Positions 11,383 through 24,182 are shown, numbered from the stretch's first letter. The stretch: DNA of 64,000 nucleotides from Adiantum capillus-veneris (GCA_014529385.2 CM043960.1:31979396-32043395); one strand, 5' to 3'. The notes: generated from the letters alone by a model not told the origin. A program made the numbers and translations.

Positions 11383-14300
11383 CAACCCCACCCATTGACA
11401 AAGTTGCAATAAGTGCACAGTAGGAGACACCACGTTGCATCAAAAATTTCCCCATACCAAAAGGAGTCTTAAGATACACTGCACTTTGCATACCCATTGA
11501 CCAATACATTTGGTATTCTCAAATCTTGTGAAGACTTCAAACAGGGAGCAACAAACTATTATGCAACACCATGTTAGGGATTCAAGAAATAACCTTCTTT
11601 TTAAGAGAAACACTCCTTGTGCAATAGGCAATTGAGTAAAGGACAATCTGCAACACAAAATAATTTTTACTTAGCAAAACTTGAAAGCTTTATAACCATC
11701 TTACAAATAAATATAACAAAAATTCAATGATATTTGGACACACCAGCATCGTAAACATGACGATGTTTACAAGTGCAATAATGCGCCACTCCTTTCGTAA
11801 GTAATGTGCAATCACACCTCTACAACATGAACAAGGTAAAGCTCAATGTAAAGAGTTAGAATGCATTTATTGTGGCAACCAACTAAGGTGCTAACTTGTT
11901 TTTCATGATTTGTGATTTGTAAATGCATGTGGTTGATAACTTACTTGCAAGAATCACAATTATAGCATTTGATTGCAATATTGTTCTTGTATATCATGCA
12001 ATCCTTGTGTGAGGAAAGTGGAGGGGACTGAAGAATGTAGAAAGTTGCATTTTTTGGGGAGTATCCACACCTGCTTAAGATAATAGTAAACATCATAATT
12101 ACTTTAAAACATCTTCAAAAGTTTTGGTTGCACTATAATAATATACTCAACATTAAACTTCTAAATTTTGTCTATTTGTGTAGAACAAACTATCATATGA
12201 ATTAAAAAAATTCATTTCTCTTAGAAGCCTTATGGGTAAGGGAATGGTCCTAACCTGACCATTCCCCATAATATGTGCGACTCCCATGGCGATTGACGAT
12301 GGGATATGTTAGATGCGGCTTTTAGGGTGAGAGGACAACAGACTCCAAAGAGGTCATTTTTTTGCCCCACAATTAACCTTGGTTATGTGCTAAGGTAAAC
12401 TATCCTAGTCATAAGCATTCCACATGGTTATACATTGACTACACAATGTATCTGTAATGCCTCCACATTTATAGACACTTGTTGGAGTTCTTGTGTCCAT
12501 CTTGTCTTGATCCATAAATGCGTTCCTTGTTTTTTTAAAGCACGTGGCTATGTGCTTTTTTGTAAGGGACATGTTCTCCATTCTTCTTGGAGGGTCCTGA
12601 GCTTAGCGTTGCTTGACATTCAAGCCAATTTTGTACTCCTACTAGAGGTGGTTCATCTTGCTCAAGTGGTGCATTTTTCCAAGAGATATAGTGAAATTTG
12701 TACTTATTTAGCACTAGGAAGAGACCACATTTGCATAAACAGTGCTAGACTAAGACAACACCAGACAACAATATAGTAAAAAGGTTGGTGGTAGAACATA
12801 TAGAGCTTGCTAGAGTCTCCCAACTCTCTCTCTCTCTCTCTCTCTCTCAATGGTGTAATTTTCTCAAAATTTCTAAATGTCAAAATGTATCCCAATCACC
12901 CTACCTTGCCACAACCTCCACATGCGCGTAATCCGCAAAAGAACTCTATAGAAGTGGTCAAATTGTAGATATATTTTCTTTATCTGGATCTTTTTATCAC
13001 ATAGTCCCAATCCACTAAAGCACATGATATCTATCAATGCTTCTTCTATTGCAAAGATCTTCCTCTCTACATGGGATTGTGAGTGTGAATATGAACCCTT
13101 CAATTGTGTGTAGACAATTCATCTCTATGTGCATGCACCTACCTAGGCAACCCATTGTCACATGTAGGAACCTTTAGCTAGCATGATTTAGTTGCAACAT
13201 GGTATAACCCTTTTGAGATGTTGAAGTTTGAAAGTGATTACTTGCTTATATTTTTTAGCTTAAGGACCTTGTAGCCTTGTAGGTTTCCCCTCTAGACTAC
13301 TACTCCACCGATATACTATAAAATATGGCAAGATTCGGTTCCCCCCACTCTAATTGTATCCTAGTCTTCCCTCCTCAGATTTGGAAATCCACCAAGAAGG
13401 GAAGTATGGTGATGTAAGTGCTAAGTGAGGATACTCCCTTTTCAAATGATATAATATTTGCAGAAAAAAACAAAAAAAGAGACAAAAAATTTGCAAATTA
13501 ATCCACACAACAATGAGGAAAAGCTTTCTTTGTGATAAAAATCATATACTCGTTTTGCACTTGTAACGATTTATGGAATTCTTGTCCCCGCACGCACGCA
13601 AGAAATTGTGCAAGTTTACTTACTCGGAAGGAGGTGTACAACACCCTGCCTCTAGTGGACTCAAAGTTGCATGCTTGAGTTCTTGAGGATTCTACAATAC
13701 ACCAAAGAGATCTTGATGAAATATAGTATGCTATAAACTCCTCAATCACATGCAAAAAAGAAGAAAGTTTGTGAGGAATAAGATTTCCATTATTAATATG
13801 ACTTTGTAAAACATTTTTAATTCAACTTACTTTAATAGGATCTCTCTCTAGCTTACCTTAAATTTGAATATCATATCTTCACAATATTTTGGCTTCACAA
13901 AGCAACTCTTCATATGCTCCCAATTATCTCTATCATTCAACTATTTCAATTCACATTAGTGATGAAAACAATCGAGCACCGTTCAAAACACGCAACTACA
14001 AAGACAGTTATCTACTTTTGAAAAAATAATCAGATATACCAATTCTATAGAGTTTAGAATCATCATTTCATAATTAAGCACAAGCCATGAAAAAGGTGAA
14101 AAGTACTCACCAAGTTTTGAAGCCATCCTGAATAGTCGTGCAACTTGTAATCATGGGCACCGACACTATGCATGTGGATACAATTGTTAATTACCAATAA
14201 TTGTAGATGAATCAAGGTGAGCGAACACATTGCCAGTTTTAGAAGAATCATAAAGGAAGTCAATGTGACCCTTTACTCAAGGGACCCATTCACTAACTAA

Positions 14301-17300
14301 GGATGTGGTGACGGGAGGCATAGTTATCAGTAACATCTTATTGATGCCACTTTGCCAAAATCGGCATGGTTACAAAATGCCTTGCATATAAGACAAATAA
14401 CTGGCACTTGTGTGACCATGCCCGAGGCAGGGTTATTTCAAAAAGTAGCTGATAACTATGCATCGCGCAATCATTGCCTAACGAAGGCCCAAAATAGATT
14501 TCAACATCTTTTCCCCTTCTCTTGTAAGGCATGTTTTAACATGCCAAAAGTATCCAGCTTGTCAAGAGAAGCATGGTGGCTTAAATGTATTCCTTGATAT
14601 TGAATGCATCTTACATGGGTGTGTCACAAACACACACACACACAAATAGAGATTAGAATTAACGTGTGTGGATTTCTAGACCAAAGAGTAGATGCACAAC
14701 CATCGACAATACTGTGTTTTTTTTTTGACATATCATGTGCGGTCGACAAGTGAACATAATTTTGAGTTGATGCATGCACAATTGTACAAATGATCAAGCC
14801 CATTCAATTGGCACATGTGTGCAGAGCTAGTCTAGCACAATTTCAAGATGATGTAGATGATGTTGTGGTTACTAATACGATTCTAGATGATCTAGAAGAT
14901 GTTGTAGTTCTTAATGGCATTCTCTTTAGAGCCACCTTCCCTTCCAAACTAGAGGAAAACAAAGAATCTAGCTTTCTACATAAGGTACACTACCTTTTTG
15001 GATGATCTCCAGGTCCACGGTGTGTAGCTATGTAACTGCAAGGAGAAAAAGGATATTTATGTCCTTAGCTTTTAGGAAACTTCTATGTCTTTTGCCATAA
15101 AAAAATTCTTACGTGAACAAAGTGAAACCTGCCATTGCTCCAAGAAGCAAACACACAAGCAATGTATACTGAGTAGAAGATTAATAGCATTTTTGTTAAG
15201 AGGAACACTGCAAAGGACTCGAATGGATGCGTATGTATCGGGTGATTAATGTGTGTGTGGATAAAGTATAATGGATATACATAAATAGGTTCTTACACTA
15301 AAGCGGGTAAAAAGTTGCACATGAAGTAGCCAAATTTATGCACTAGAAACAAAACTTGGGATTTTATGCACCCACAAATAACCAAATTCAATATTATGAG
15401 GGAAAAAACAAAAGCAAATCTTTGTTTCCATTGCAAGCTTGAGCGCGTTCCTCTAGTTGAAAATTAGATAATTATATGTACCGTTGGCAGCTACTACAAT
15501 GACATATAGACTTTGTGTGCTATGTATCTGTAATCACGGTATAGCATATGCATTTCCACATGAACACCAAAAATTTAGTATCTTTTCCACATGAACACCA
15601 AAAATTTGAAACATAAGGATACTGCCCAAAGAAGCAATGACACTTCTCTTAAGGCACCGACATATCCAATGAGCGATCTGCAAACCCCAAACATGTTAAA
15701 GAGACCCACGTTAATAGTTGAGATCGTAAAAGATGCTAACATAGAAGATAAGTGGATGCTTACATGCACATTACAAAGCCTCCTGTGATAAGAATGGGTG
15801 TGGAAATCATCTTCTCGCAATTGTCATGTTGAGTGACAAGGAATACTCCCAATCCTAAAACCACAATAGAGAGTGCCTACAACATTTTTTTGATATACAT
15901 ATTAGCTAGATGGAGACATTGAAGCCCTAGAGGTATTAACTTAACTAAGGGTTACCATATTGTATCACATGAGTGAACAATAGGCGGGTTTTATAAGGCC
16001 AAAAAGATAGTTTTACAAAGGAAGGTCCCGTATATAGGGGTCAAAAAGGAAATTTTGTTGCCCGTAGGTGACGTCTCCCTAGTACTACTAATGAATTCCC
16101 CGAGTTGAAACACATGATATCTATGACTCAAAACAAGGCTAAAGTTGTAATGTTCCCATTCCCAATGTTTTTCTATTTTGATCGACATTTGAGGTACTCT
16201 CAAGTAAACTTTCAGTGTTTAGGCTCAAAGAAGCTAAATTTTAAGGCTGTTTAATAAAGTTTAGATACATTGAGATAGATGAAAACTAGTCACATTATTG
16301 CTTAAATTTGTCATCTCTACATAAGAAGCTACACTTTAGTTGGACATTTTACAGGGAGGACATACTACAAAAATAGTTTTTCTTTCACTTGACAAAACTT
16401 GCAAAGGTAAAACTCTAGAGTCATGCAATCCTTTGAAGTTTTCTTGATGTTTAACATCATGTGCACAGCTACCATCACGCCACAAACATATATATGTAAA
16501 TAAAGAAAAGGTATATTTTCTATGAGAAAGCCCGCAAAATGGGCTTCAAAGCAAAAACAGAAGGGTCCGTGATTATTGCATGTATAAACATCTTGAGAAA
16601 CAATTATAAAAAAAGGATTTGATGGCAAAATTGATCATGTTACTCAGCATAGATCTCATTGAGTCGAGTAATAAGGAACAAGACTAACCAAAGCGACGGT
16701 GTTCACCCATTGAATCACGTACATGCTTGTGCGTTGCTTGTTCATCTGTTTAAACCATCATAAATGACATTACACTCTTACATTTCTGTAATTTAATGCA
16801 ATCTAAATATCTATTTGCAGAAAATAAATTTTTGAAGGACATAGAGCTATGTGTGGGAGTGAGTAGTTCAACAAACCAAGCCGAGCAACAAAAACATATC
16901 TAGAGGGCTTTTACCTCGTTGCAATTTTTTGATTGACAATGAACCAAAACTCAACAGAGTTTGCCATATTTATGCCTCAAACTAGCAAGGGCCATCGTGC
17001 CACGGGTCATTCTTGATCAATTGACTCAAGTGGCAAGACTAGCATCCACCAGATCCACGGTGGAGAACACAAATCAGCTCAACCGATCACCAGCTTCGGG
17101 TCTGTAACGTAGTGAGCATGGACATGGATTGGTGCAACATAAGAACCCTTGGCTCATTTGTGAGCACTCATCATCCAATCACCACAAAGGACTAATGTCC
17201 CTTAGCGGATTAATCTTCACATTGGGATGGTGTGGGTAGTGGCATGGGAAGCCAGCTCTTGCAATGGAGGCTTAGCCAGCACGCAACTAGCTCCCGAGTC

Positions 17301-17404
17301 CCAAGGTTTGGGGTGAGTCCATAATAGCCCTAGAGGTGGAAATTGAGCTTGGTGTCAGTTCTTTATGCTTGTTCTTTGTGCTTGTGTGGCATGATACCGA
17401 TGTA
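10671..17404. other. Non-genic DNA with scattered microsatellites
   Basis: About 6.7 kb without a convincing gene. Open frames are short and show no domain. Microsatellites are (AG)n at 11205-11249, (CA)n at 11351-11379 and (CT)n at 12824-12848. A frame at 14790-15005 (+) has a repeated DDVVV/EDVVV look but no homology I recognise. Confidence 0.5.
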
Positions 17405-17938
17405 TACACAAGAAGATTTCGAAATTTTCTCATGTAGGAAAAGGGAGCCTTTTCCAGTGTTTTTCATACAATGCATAACATCATGAGCTTCTGCTCGGGA
17501 GGCACGGCGTACCTAGCTAGGTATGCCGTGCCTCCCTCACAGAAGCTTATGATGTTGAGGTAAGTCATAATGTGGGAATTATTGTGAGAATCTATCCAAA
17601 ACTTCTTGTGGTAGTAGCCAGCAACATGCCAAGCCACAAATGCTGCTTGAGCATCGTGGCTCCATAGAGTTCTGGATACCACCCTATTCTAATATTCCCA
17701 TGTTTCTTACTTGCACTTACAAGCACAACGTTCCACATTTACAATGTTATATCCATAGTTTACGACTATCAAGAATTAAAAGGTTGGAAAAAAATATGTA
17801 AAGGCAACAAAAAAGAGCTACAATTGTGACACAGGCCGGCTATGGACATGGCACTAATCGGGAGCAATCAAACTAGAGCTTAAGAAAGTTTATAACCCAA
17901 AAGGCTAATGCCATAACAAACCCAAATAACGTTATGTG

Positions 17939-17976
<38 letters not shown>

Positions 17977-18113
17977 TGCCATGTTTACACTATGAGACTA
18001 TTGAAACCCCCACACCCCGCTCATGTATACAAAAAGCTTTACATTTGTGACTATCAATAATCTCTCCAATTAATTCACATGATATGATACACATTATGAA
18101 AAGTGACCACCCC

Positions 18114-18168
<55 letters not shown>

Positions 18169-18326
18169 GAGAGTGAGCGGGAGACTAACACATGAGAGAC
18201 CACATGAGATGTTGTTTTTGGTCCCGTAGGTCATACTTGAGCTTCAAGGTTAATAATGAAATCAATCTCTCTCTCTCTCTCTGTGGATAATCTTTGAGGT
18301 CTCTTGGGATAGCTTCCTACGACGTT

Positions 18327-18372
<46 letters not shown>

Positions 18373-18636
18373 CACACATCAACTAACAAGAATATGTGCC
18401 CACACGCCAAATTGAAGTGTCAAGATCGCTCTCAATTTCCAAGGTCTATCTCACATTAGCAAAATCACAAGAAGTTTTGAACAAATTCTCACAATAATTC
18501 CCACATTGTGACTTACCTCAACATCTCCCTCACAGAAGCTCATGATGTTAGGCATTTATGAAAAACAATGAAAAAGACTTTGTTTTCCTACACGAGAAAA
18601 TTTCTAAATCTTCTCGTGAATGTGAAGAAGATACAT
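17405..18636. repeat. Inverted repeat about 200 bp long with about 0.85 kb spacer
   Basis: Sequence 17405-17614 is matched in reverse complement by 18466-18636. Shared parts include AGAAGATTT-GAAATTTTCTC, TGTTTTTCAT, AACATCATGAGCTTCTG and GGGAATTATTGTGAGAAT. The left arm carries an extra palindromic insert of about 48 nt. The spacer is mostly unmatched DNA with several (CT)n tracts. It could be a foldback-type element or two inverted copies of an unknown repeat. Confidence 0.75.
17477..17556. repeat. Near-perfect 80-nt palindrome (40 + 40, no loop)
   Basis: Arms 17477-17516 and 17517-17556 pair with three mismatches and two G-T pairs, with the centre at CCTAG/CTAGG. It lies inside the left arm of the larger inverted repeat. 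The right arm near 18525-18550 lacks the central 48 nt, so the palindrome looks like a later gain in the left copy or a loss in the right. Confidence 0.92.
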
Positions 18637-18740
18637 TATGAACGCTATCCAAGAGATAGCCATTAACAGCTATGGTCTACATATGCACCTAACGTATCTG
18701 TAAAAGTGAACTCAGAGAAAGAGCAACATGCACCATAGCT

Positions 18741-18794
<54 letters not shown>

Positions 18795-18869
18795 TATTCT
18801 CAGTTCTGAGAAATACCTGGACAAGCTGGTGCTTCTTCCTCAAAATTCGGCCGCTGCAAAGGGTGCCGG

Positions 18870-18911
<42 letters not shown>

Positions 18912-19095
18912 GTGTCGGGTATGTGCTGTGTGCAGTGATGAAAGAGAGCGAGAGAGAGAGGGAGAGGGCTTGCCAAAAACGCATCTGCGTTATATGTACC
19001 TAGCTGCAAAAACGTTCAAGCTTCTTGTGGCCCGTCCGTAGAATTTTGTCAGAACGGTGTCTGAAGGCCAAAGAGAGAGTCTCATCGAGAGAGAG

Positions 19096-19606
19096 TGTGA
19101 CGACCCGGGGGTTGGGCGCGTCAAGGGGAAGTGGCTCTGATACCAAGTGTGACGACCCGGAGGTTGGGCCGTCATGTGGAGAAGCGTGGTGGGCGCGTTT
19201 GCCTTTAAAGGGGGGCCCGGCTCGGACGGGACCGGCTCGGGTCAAGGTGCTTTTGTCTTCCAAAAGGCCCGGCTCGGACGGGACCGGCTCGGGTCAAGGT
19301 GCATTTGTTTTCAAGGGGCCCGGTTCGGACGGGACCGGCTCGGGTCGTGGGGGTTTGTCTTCAAGAGGGACCGGCTCGGGTCATGTTGCGTTCCGTGGGT
19401 CGGCGGCCGTGGTGTGTTTCGCGGGTCTTGCGTTCCGGGTCCCTAGCCCCACGTAGCCTCAAGCTCCCCCGCACTCACGGAGGGTCATAGCGTGCCCTGG
19501 GGAACCTTGCGCGGAGCCCCCACGGTGCACGAGTGCGTGGAGTGAGGCTAGCGTGTCTAGGTGGGGGGTCCCCTCCCGTGGCCGTTTTCGGGAGGCTCAT
19601 ACCCCT

Positions 19607-19610
<4 letters not shown>
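19096..19610 (-). mobile_element. Probable GC-rich LTR fragment with primer-site-like sequence
   Basis: TGTGACGACCCGG occurs at 19096 and at 19148. Between them CTCTGATACCAA (19135-19146) is the complement of the tRNA-iMet primer site, one base before the second TGTGACG. This is the layout of a minus-strand retrotransposon with its 5' LTR starting at 19148. The right LTR end is not clear; 19610 is where a GA tract begins. The region is far more GC-rich than its surroundings. No coding part remains. Confidence 0.45.
19214..19380. repeat. 51/52-bp GC-rich minisatellite, about 3.7 units
   Basis: Units start at 19214, 19266 and 19317 with GGCCCGG(C/T)TCGG. A truncated fourth, lacking its first part, has GGGACCGGCTCGGG at 19367. 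The unit contains an internal repeat of CGGCTCGG. Confidence 0.92.
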
Positions 19611-19649
<39 letters not shown>

Positions 19650-19683
19650 GTTCATCAACCAACCTACTATCCATCCACACACA

Positions 19684-19960
19684 CTTTTTTTCTTTTTCTT
19701 TTTTATTGTAAATCCGCTTTGATTAATTTACAAGTGGGAAACCTCAAAGCGAGGAAAACCCACAGAAAGAAAAGGATACAAAAAGCGGAGCACTATGAGG
19801 CTCCGAAGGCTAGAAACAGTCAAAGTAAATCCTGTAGGTATCAAGATTGATGTCTCCACCGTCATAAGCAAAATGCAGCGCTTGACCAAGAGATAATTTG
19901 AAATAGTCAACTAGAGTGCTTCGTTAGCTGCATTCGCATTGAATTGAGATCGAACAAAAT
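19684..19960 (-). mobile_element. Possible 3' end of a LINE or retroposed transcript
   Basis: On the minus strand the segment ends with an A-rich tail (complement of the T-rich run at 19687-19712). Before it comes the phrase TTAATCAAAGCGGATTTAC, which resembles plant L1-type LINE 3' ends as I remember them. A 60-codon minus frame (19910-19728) ends shortly before. It is short and 5'-truncated, as retroposed copies usually are. The target duplication was not resolved. Confidence 0.35.
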
Positions 19961-19965
19961 ATTGA

Positions 19966-20008
<43 letters not shown>

Positions 20009-20011
<3 letters not shown>

Positions 20012-21018
20012 CATGAAATCGTGTTAGATTTTTCTACCCGAGAGTGTTTGGGATATCTATCGTCGTGGTTCACAGGTGTACCTCCGCATAAATTGGATAC
20101 CGATCGTAGTGCTTCAGAGGGGTACATCGTCAAAACCCACAAGGAGTGTTAGAGTTTTGTGAAGCTCAATGTTCATGATCATACCAGATGTCAATGTTAT
20201 TAATTGTTTGTTGTTCCATTTTTATGTAAAAAAAAGAAAAAAACATGCAAGTCTCCTTGCATGGGGGAGTTTGCACAGTTCTCCCCAATTTTTATAATAC
20301 GAGGGAACGTGCCATTCACACGGCAACGTGCAATTTTCAGTGTGTTCATTAACTGCAATCTTAGTGTCAAAAATGAAAAAATGATAATGCTTACTCACCA
20401 CGTGATTGAATGTCTATCGCCAATGCACTTCTTTACATCAACGATGTTGGGTATCTCCTGCACTTAACCCTCTGCAAGAGACGACATCCTAGGGAGGATA
20501 CCCTTCAATAAGTTTTTGTGCTATTGTGAGGACACCACATTTTGTATATATATTGATCAAACCACCACCAAGCATGAAATCGTACTCCCAACAAACATTG
20601 ACTAGCGATCACATCGTGAATTCCGATACCATGTGAGCGTTGGGCAATCCCCAAGCTTCCTATTCACCCAATATTGACTCCTCTACATGAATTGTAATCA
20701 CATCACCAAAAGGTCTCCATCATCCGGTTACACCAAGGTCAGCACCAAGCGATAGGAAGCATTGGGCAGTCCCCAAGCCTTCTATTTTCCCAATGCTGAC
20801 TCCACTGTCTGACTTGTCGATTAACAAATTTGCAATTATTTAAGTTGTTTTTTTATCGTAGTGTTGCCTATACTACTGATGGTGTCGTCTCCTCTAGCTC
20901 CTCATCGTCTTCTACTCTCCTTGTCTCCCGATCTTGTGGTGTACGGAGAGTTCCTTGCCCATGGGTAGTGTCTTTCTCACCGCTGGCACCTAGTGTGTGC
21001 ATGGTATGTGAGCACTCT
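20009..21018. other. Non-genic DNA
   Basis: No recognisable gene. Near 20640-20650 and 20752-20765 a related phrase about CACCAAGCGATAGGAAG and TTGGGCAGTCCCCAAGC recurs, hinting at an old local repeat. Confidence 0.4.
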
Positions 21019-21688
21019 GCCATGGTGGCTCTGTCTATGACTCATAGTCCATATTCACCACTCAAGATCTTGCTTGCGCTTGTTGGCGTGGTGACTATGT
21101 CTCTGACTCATTGTCCATATTCACCACTTAAGCTCTTGCTTGCGCTTGTTGGTGTGATGACTCTTCCCTATTAGCCGAAGATGATGATTCCTTCTCTTCT
21201 TGTCTCCATCCTTTAACGTGGGCCTTCATTCTTTGGCGTGGTGGCTACTGTGCTTGCTGTTCATGTGCACGTGTGAGCCCGTGATGAGGCCTCTCCCCGA
21301 ATACCTTGCCTAGAGCTTCAGGAGCACCAAGAACATCTAGGTGTTCGCGGGCTGCCATGGTGGCTCTGTCTATGACTCATAGTCCATATTCACCACTCAA
21401 GATCTTGCTTGCGCTTGTTGGCGTGGTGACTATGTCTCTGACTCATTGTCCATATTCACCACTCAAGCTCTTGCTTGCGCTTGTTGGTGTGATGACTCTT
21501 CCCTATTAGCTGAAGATGATGATTCCTTCTCTTCTTGTCTCCATCCTTTAATGTGGGCCTTCATTCTTTGGCGTGGTGGCTATTGTGCTTGCTGTTCATG
21601 TGCACGTGTGAGCCCGTGATGAGGCCTCTCCCCGAATACCTTGCCTAGAGCTTCAGGAGCACAAAGAACATCTAGGTGTTCGCGAGCA
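21019..21688 (+). repeat. 335-bp tandem duplication with nested 66-bp repeat
   Basis: Two units, 21019-21353 and 21354-21688, both begin GCCATGGTGGCTCTG and differ at only a few bases. Inside each unit a 66-bp element repeats (GACTCATAGTCC at 21039, GACTCATTGTCC at 21105). The high identity points to a recent event. The short frames it creates are a by-product. Confidence 0.95.
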
Positions 21689-22658
21689 TTTTCTTGTGCT
21701 TTAAGCCATGCCGACTTCTTACAACCTTGGAAAGTGTTCTTGTTGGCATGTGGATGCTCTTGGGTGGTTTTTTGGTGCGTGCCATGGGTTATGGTGCAAG
21801 CTCATCTGTGACAATGAGAGAAGAACCAAGTGACAAGTGACTGGATCTTATATTTATAAGGGACCATTTTAGAAGGACCATTTCACGCTATAAGTTTTTC
21901 TAGAAAGCTTTTATTTTTCAAAAGGGTTCCCAAACTTTAATAAAACTAAACCTACCAACATGGAGTAGTTATTGACACTGAATAAAAGTAAACCCTACGT
22001 TGGCACCATGTTACATGCTTGGCAGGGTCTTGTGACATTTTCCACTTGTGATTGTACTTCTGATGACTCAAGTTGCACATCTCCCTTGCAATCTTGGATT
22101 TTCACACACCCTCAATGGTGAGCTTTTGAGAAAATGTCATGCGAAAGAACCATTTGAGAATCTCTTCGAAATAATTAGATTGTACTACACCACTACCATG
22201 TCGAGTATTTTTAAAGTACACACCCATAGCTCGATAATGGGACTTCTCCATGCCGTGAGTGCCGAAAATCTCAAGCAACCATATTTGTGCATAAAAATGC
22301 TCCATGTGCAAATAAGATATGTTGTTCATACGAGAAAATGATGAAAATTATGAAATGAAAAAAACCTCTTATAATATTTTCACTATGTGATATGGCTTAT
22401 TGTGTAATGTTTGATGTTACTATCACCCCAAGAAAAGGTGAAGACCTTGGTGAAATCCACCAACACCGCTTGAAATGATTGCCGTTGCTCCTGTATTGTG
22501 TTGGTAAGATCCATAATCTTGACCATTCCATCAAAAGTTGCCCAAACTTGCTTGCGCTTGTTTGCAAGTTTTCCATTTGAGACAAGGTCAGTAGTGGCTT
22601 TGTATAATTCTTTTAGAACTCCCAAAGTTAGATCCCTTGTGGTTGGAGTTGTTTTGAG
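21689..22658. other. Non-genic DNA left of gypsy G2
   Basis: Contains a minus-strand frame of 93 codons (22664-22383) that reads like ordinary protein (LKELYKATTDLVSNGKLAN) but has no family I recognise. It runs to the start of the G2 LTR. Confidence 0.35.
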
Positions 22659-24129
22659 TGTCATCTTGGTATGAGAGATGGTCTCTCAAAGAGCAAGGCT
22701 AGCTAATGGAGCTTAAAGACCTTGCAATTAGCTTCATAAGAGACCTCCAAAAGGTTAGTGTTAAAAACCCTTTGACCTAAGGCAAGCTAGGACTATGCTT
22801 GAGGTGGGAACCCGGCCCAAGCTTGAGGTGCTTGTCGTGCTTGCTAACTAAGGTGCTTGAGGTTCTTGTCATTCTTGTTGACTAAGGTGCTTGAGGTGCG
22901 TGTCGTGCTTGTTGACTAAGGTTTTTGAGGTGCTTAATGACTAAGGTGCTCCATGAATAAGGTGCTTGTTGTGCTCAATGACTAAGGTGCTGAGGTGCTC
23001 CATGACTAAGGTTCTTGAGGATAAGGTGTTCCACAAAGTCAATGCATATCCTTACACAAGGGGGGACGAGCCCTCATTCTAGGGGCTAGAGAGAGAAAAC
23101 ACACACACTCACATAAAGCAAGCTTGGTACAAAGAACGCAAATAGGAGACTTGTCAAGCTCCTCTTCATGTTGCCCTCATGGTGTGCCTAAAGCCTATTG
23201 GTTGGCCTTCCAAGGGGTCCAATGATAATTTAGTTAATTTAATTAATTGTGTATACATTTATCAAGTTCTCTCTCTCAAAGGGGAAAGGGGGACACTTGT
23301 TCCAAGGCTGGCATGCTTGCTGCTTGTGATTGATCAGGCTTGAAGGGGTCCAATGAGCTTCTTTCATGAGCTAGATGAGGGGGTCGACCAAGGAAGCTAG
23401 GGGCTAGCTTGGGGGGTACTCTCTCTCTCTCTCTCTCTCTCTCTCATTGTGTGAAGTGCAAAGTGCAAGAGCTCCATCTCCTTCTCCAAGCTAGTAGAGA
23501 AGTTGAGAGCCTACACCAACACTCTTGGCTATGGAATGCAAATCCAACCAAGAGCCATGCTTTAATTCTTAAGCTTGCCATCTTCTCCATTTTCATTGCT
23601 ATGCTATTATGTATGCTAGCAAGAAGAGTGATGATGATTGATGAAGTATTTTTTTCTCCTATGAATGTTTCTTCTTCCTCTTCCCTACCCTCATTCCCTG
23701 CTAGCTCTCTCCACCTTTGAAGGTGTTTGAGGCCTTGGGACTGAGACTGAGAATAGTTAATGCTTTTTACAAAATCGATGTTATGCTCGTGATGCATGAA
23801 GCTTTCCATCTTCATTGCATCACCTAGGTCACAAGAAACACAAAGATTGTATTGTACCAAGTCTCTCTCTTGATGGGAGAATCTATAATACAAATGCCTA
23901 TTGCAGGGGGGACTTGCTCCACATAAATCCGGTCCTCAATTGTTGTCAAGTCCTCTAAACTCTCTCTCTTGCAAAAGTATTGTTCATGCCAAATTAATTA
24001 AGTACTATGATTAAGCTGCTACCATCAATTTATTTCACCCTCTATGTTCTCAAAGTAGTCTCACAAAAATGCTCACTCTAATTCTTTTAATTCCGTTATT
24101 CTCAAAGTTCATATGCCATTTCCATTACA
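22659..24129 (+). repeat. 5' LTR of gypsy G2
   Basis: Begins TGTCAT like the G1 LTR but then lacks about 150 bp of the 5' part, resuming at ATGAGAGATGGTC. It ends CCATTACA. It includes a region of GAGGTGCTTGAGGTGCTT-like repeats (22820-23040) and a (CT)n tract at 23419-23446. Confidence 0.85.
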
Positions 24130-24130
24130 T

Positions 24131-24142
24131 TGGTATCAGAGC
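24131..24142 (+). promoter_or_regulatory. tRNA-iMet primer binding site of G2
   Basis: TGGTATCAGAGC lies one base after the LTR end, complementary to the 3' end of initiator methionine tRNA. Confidence 0.88.
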
Positions 24143-24182
24143 TATAGGTTTCTCTTTTCTTGCTTAAGAAGAGAGGTCCGTA

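Larger units (their letters stand above)
17941..20008. repeat. Dense cluster of (CT)n/(GA)n microsatellites
   Basis: CT tracts at 17941-17973, 18115-18164, 18267-18283, 18331-18369, 18745-18789 and 18872-18906. GA tracts at 18951-18965, 19610-19648 and 19971-20008. Nine tracts lie within 2.1 kb, and open frames there encode only Ser-Leu or Arg-Glu runs. Confidence 0.97.

Noticed and set aside
18739-19041. Several Arg-Glu or Ser-Leu rich frames on both strands
   Set aside because: Translations of GA/CT microsatellites.
19000-19456. Overlapping Gly/Arg-rich frames up to 143 codons
   Set aside because: Produced by the GC-rich 51/52-bp minisatellite, which has few stop codons in any frame.
20830-21509. 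Two frames sharing the peptide with PYSPLK
   Set aside because: The sharing reflects the 335-bp DNA duplication. There is no domain and no other coding sign.
23444-23893. 149-codon minus frame and the similar plus frames at 40824 and 53137
   Set aside because: They lie in the gypsy LTR and recur in each copy because the LTR is repeated. LTRs of this type do not encode proteins.
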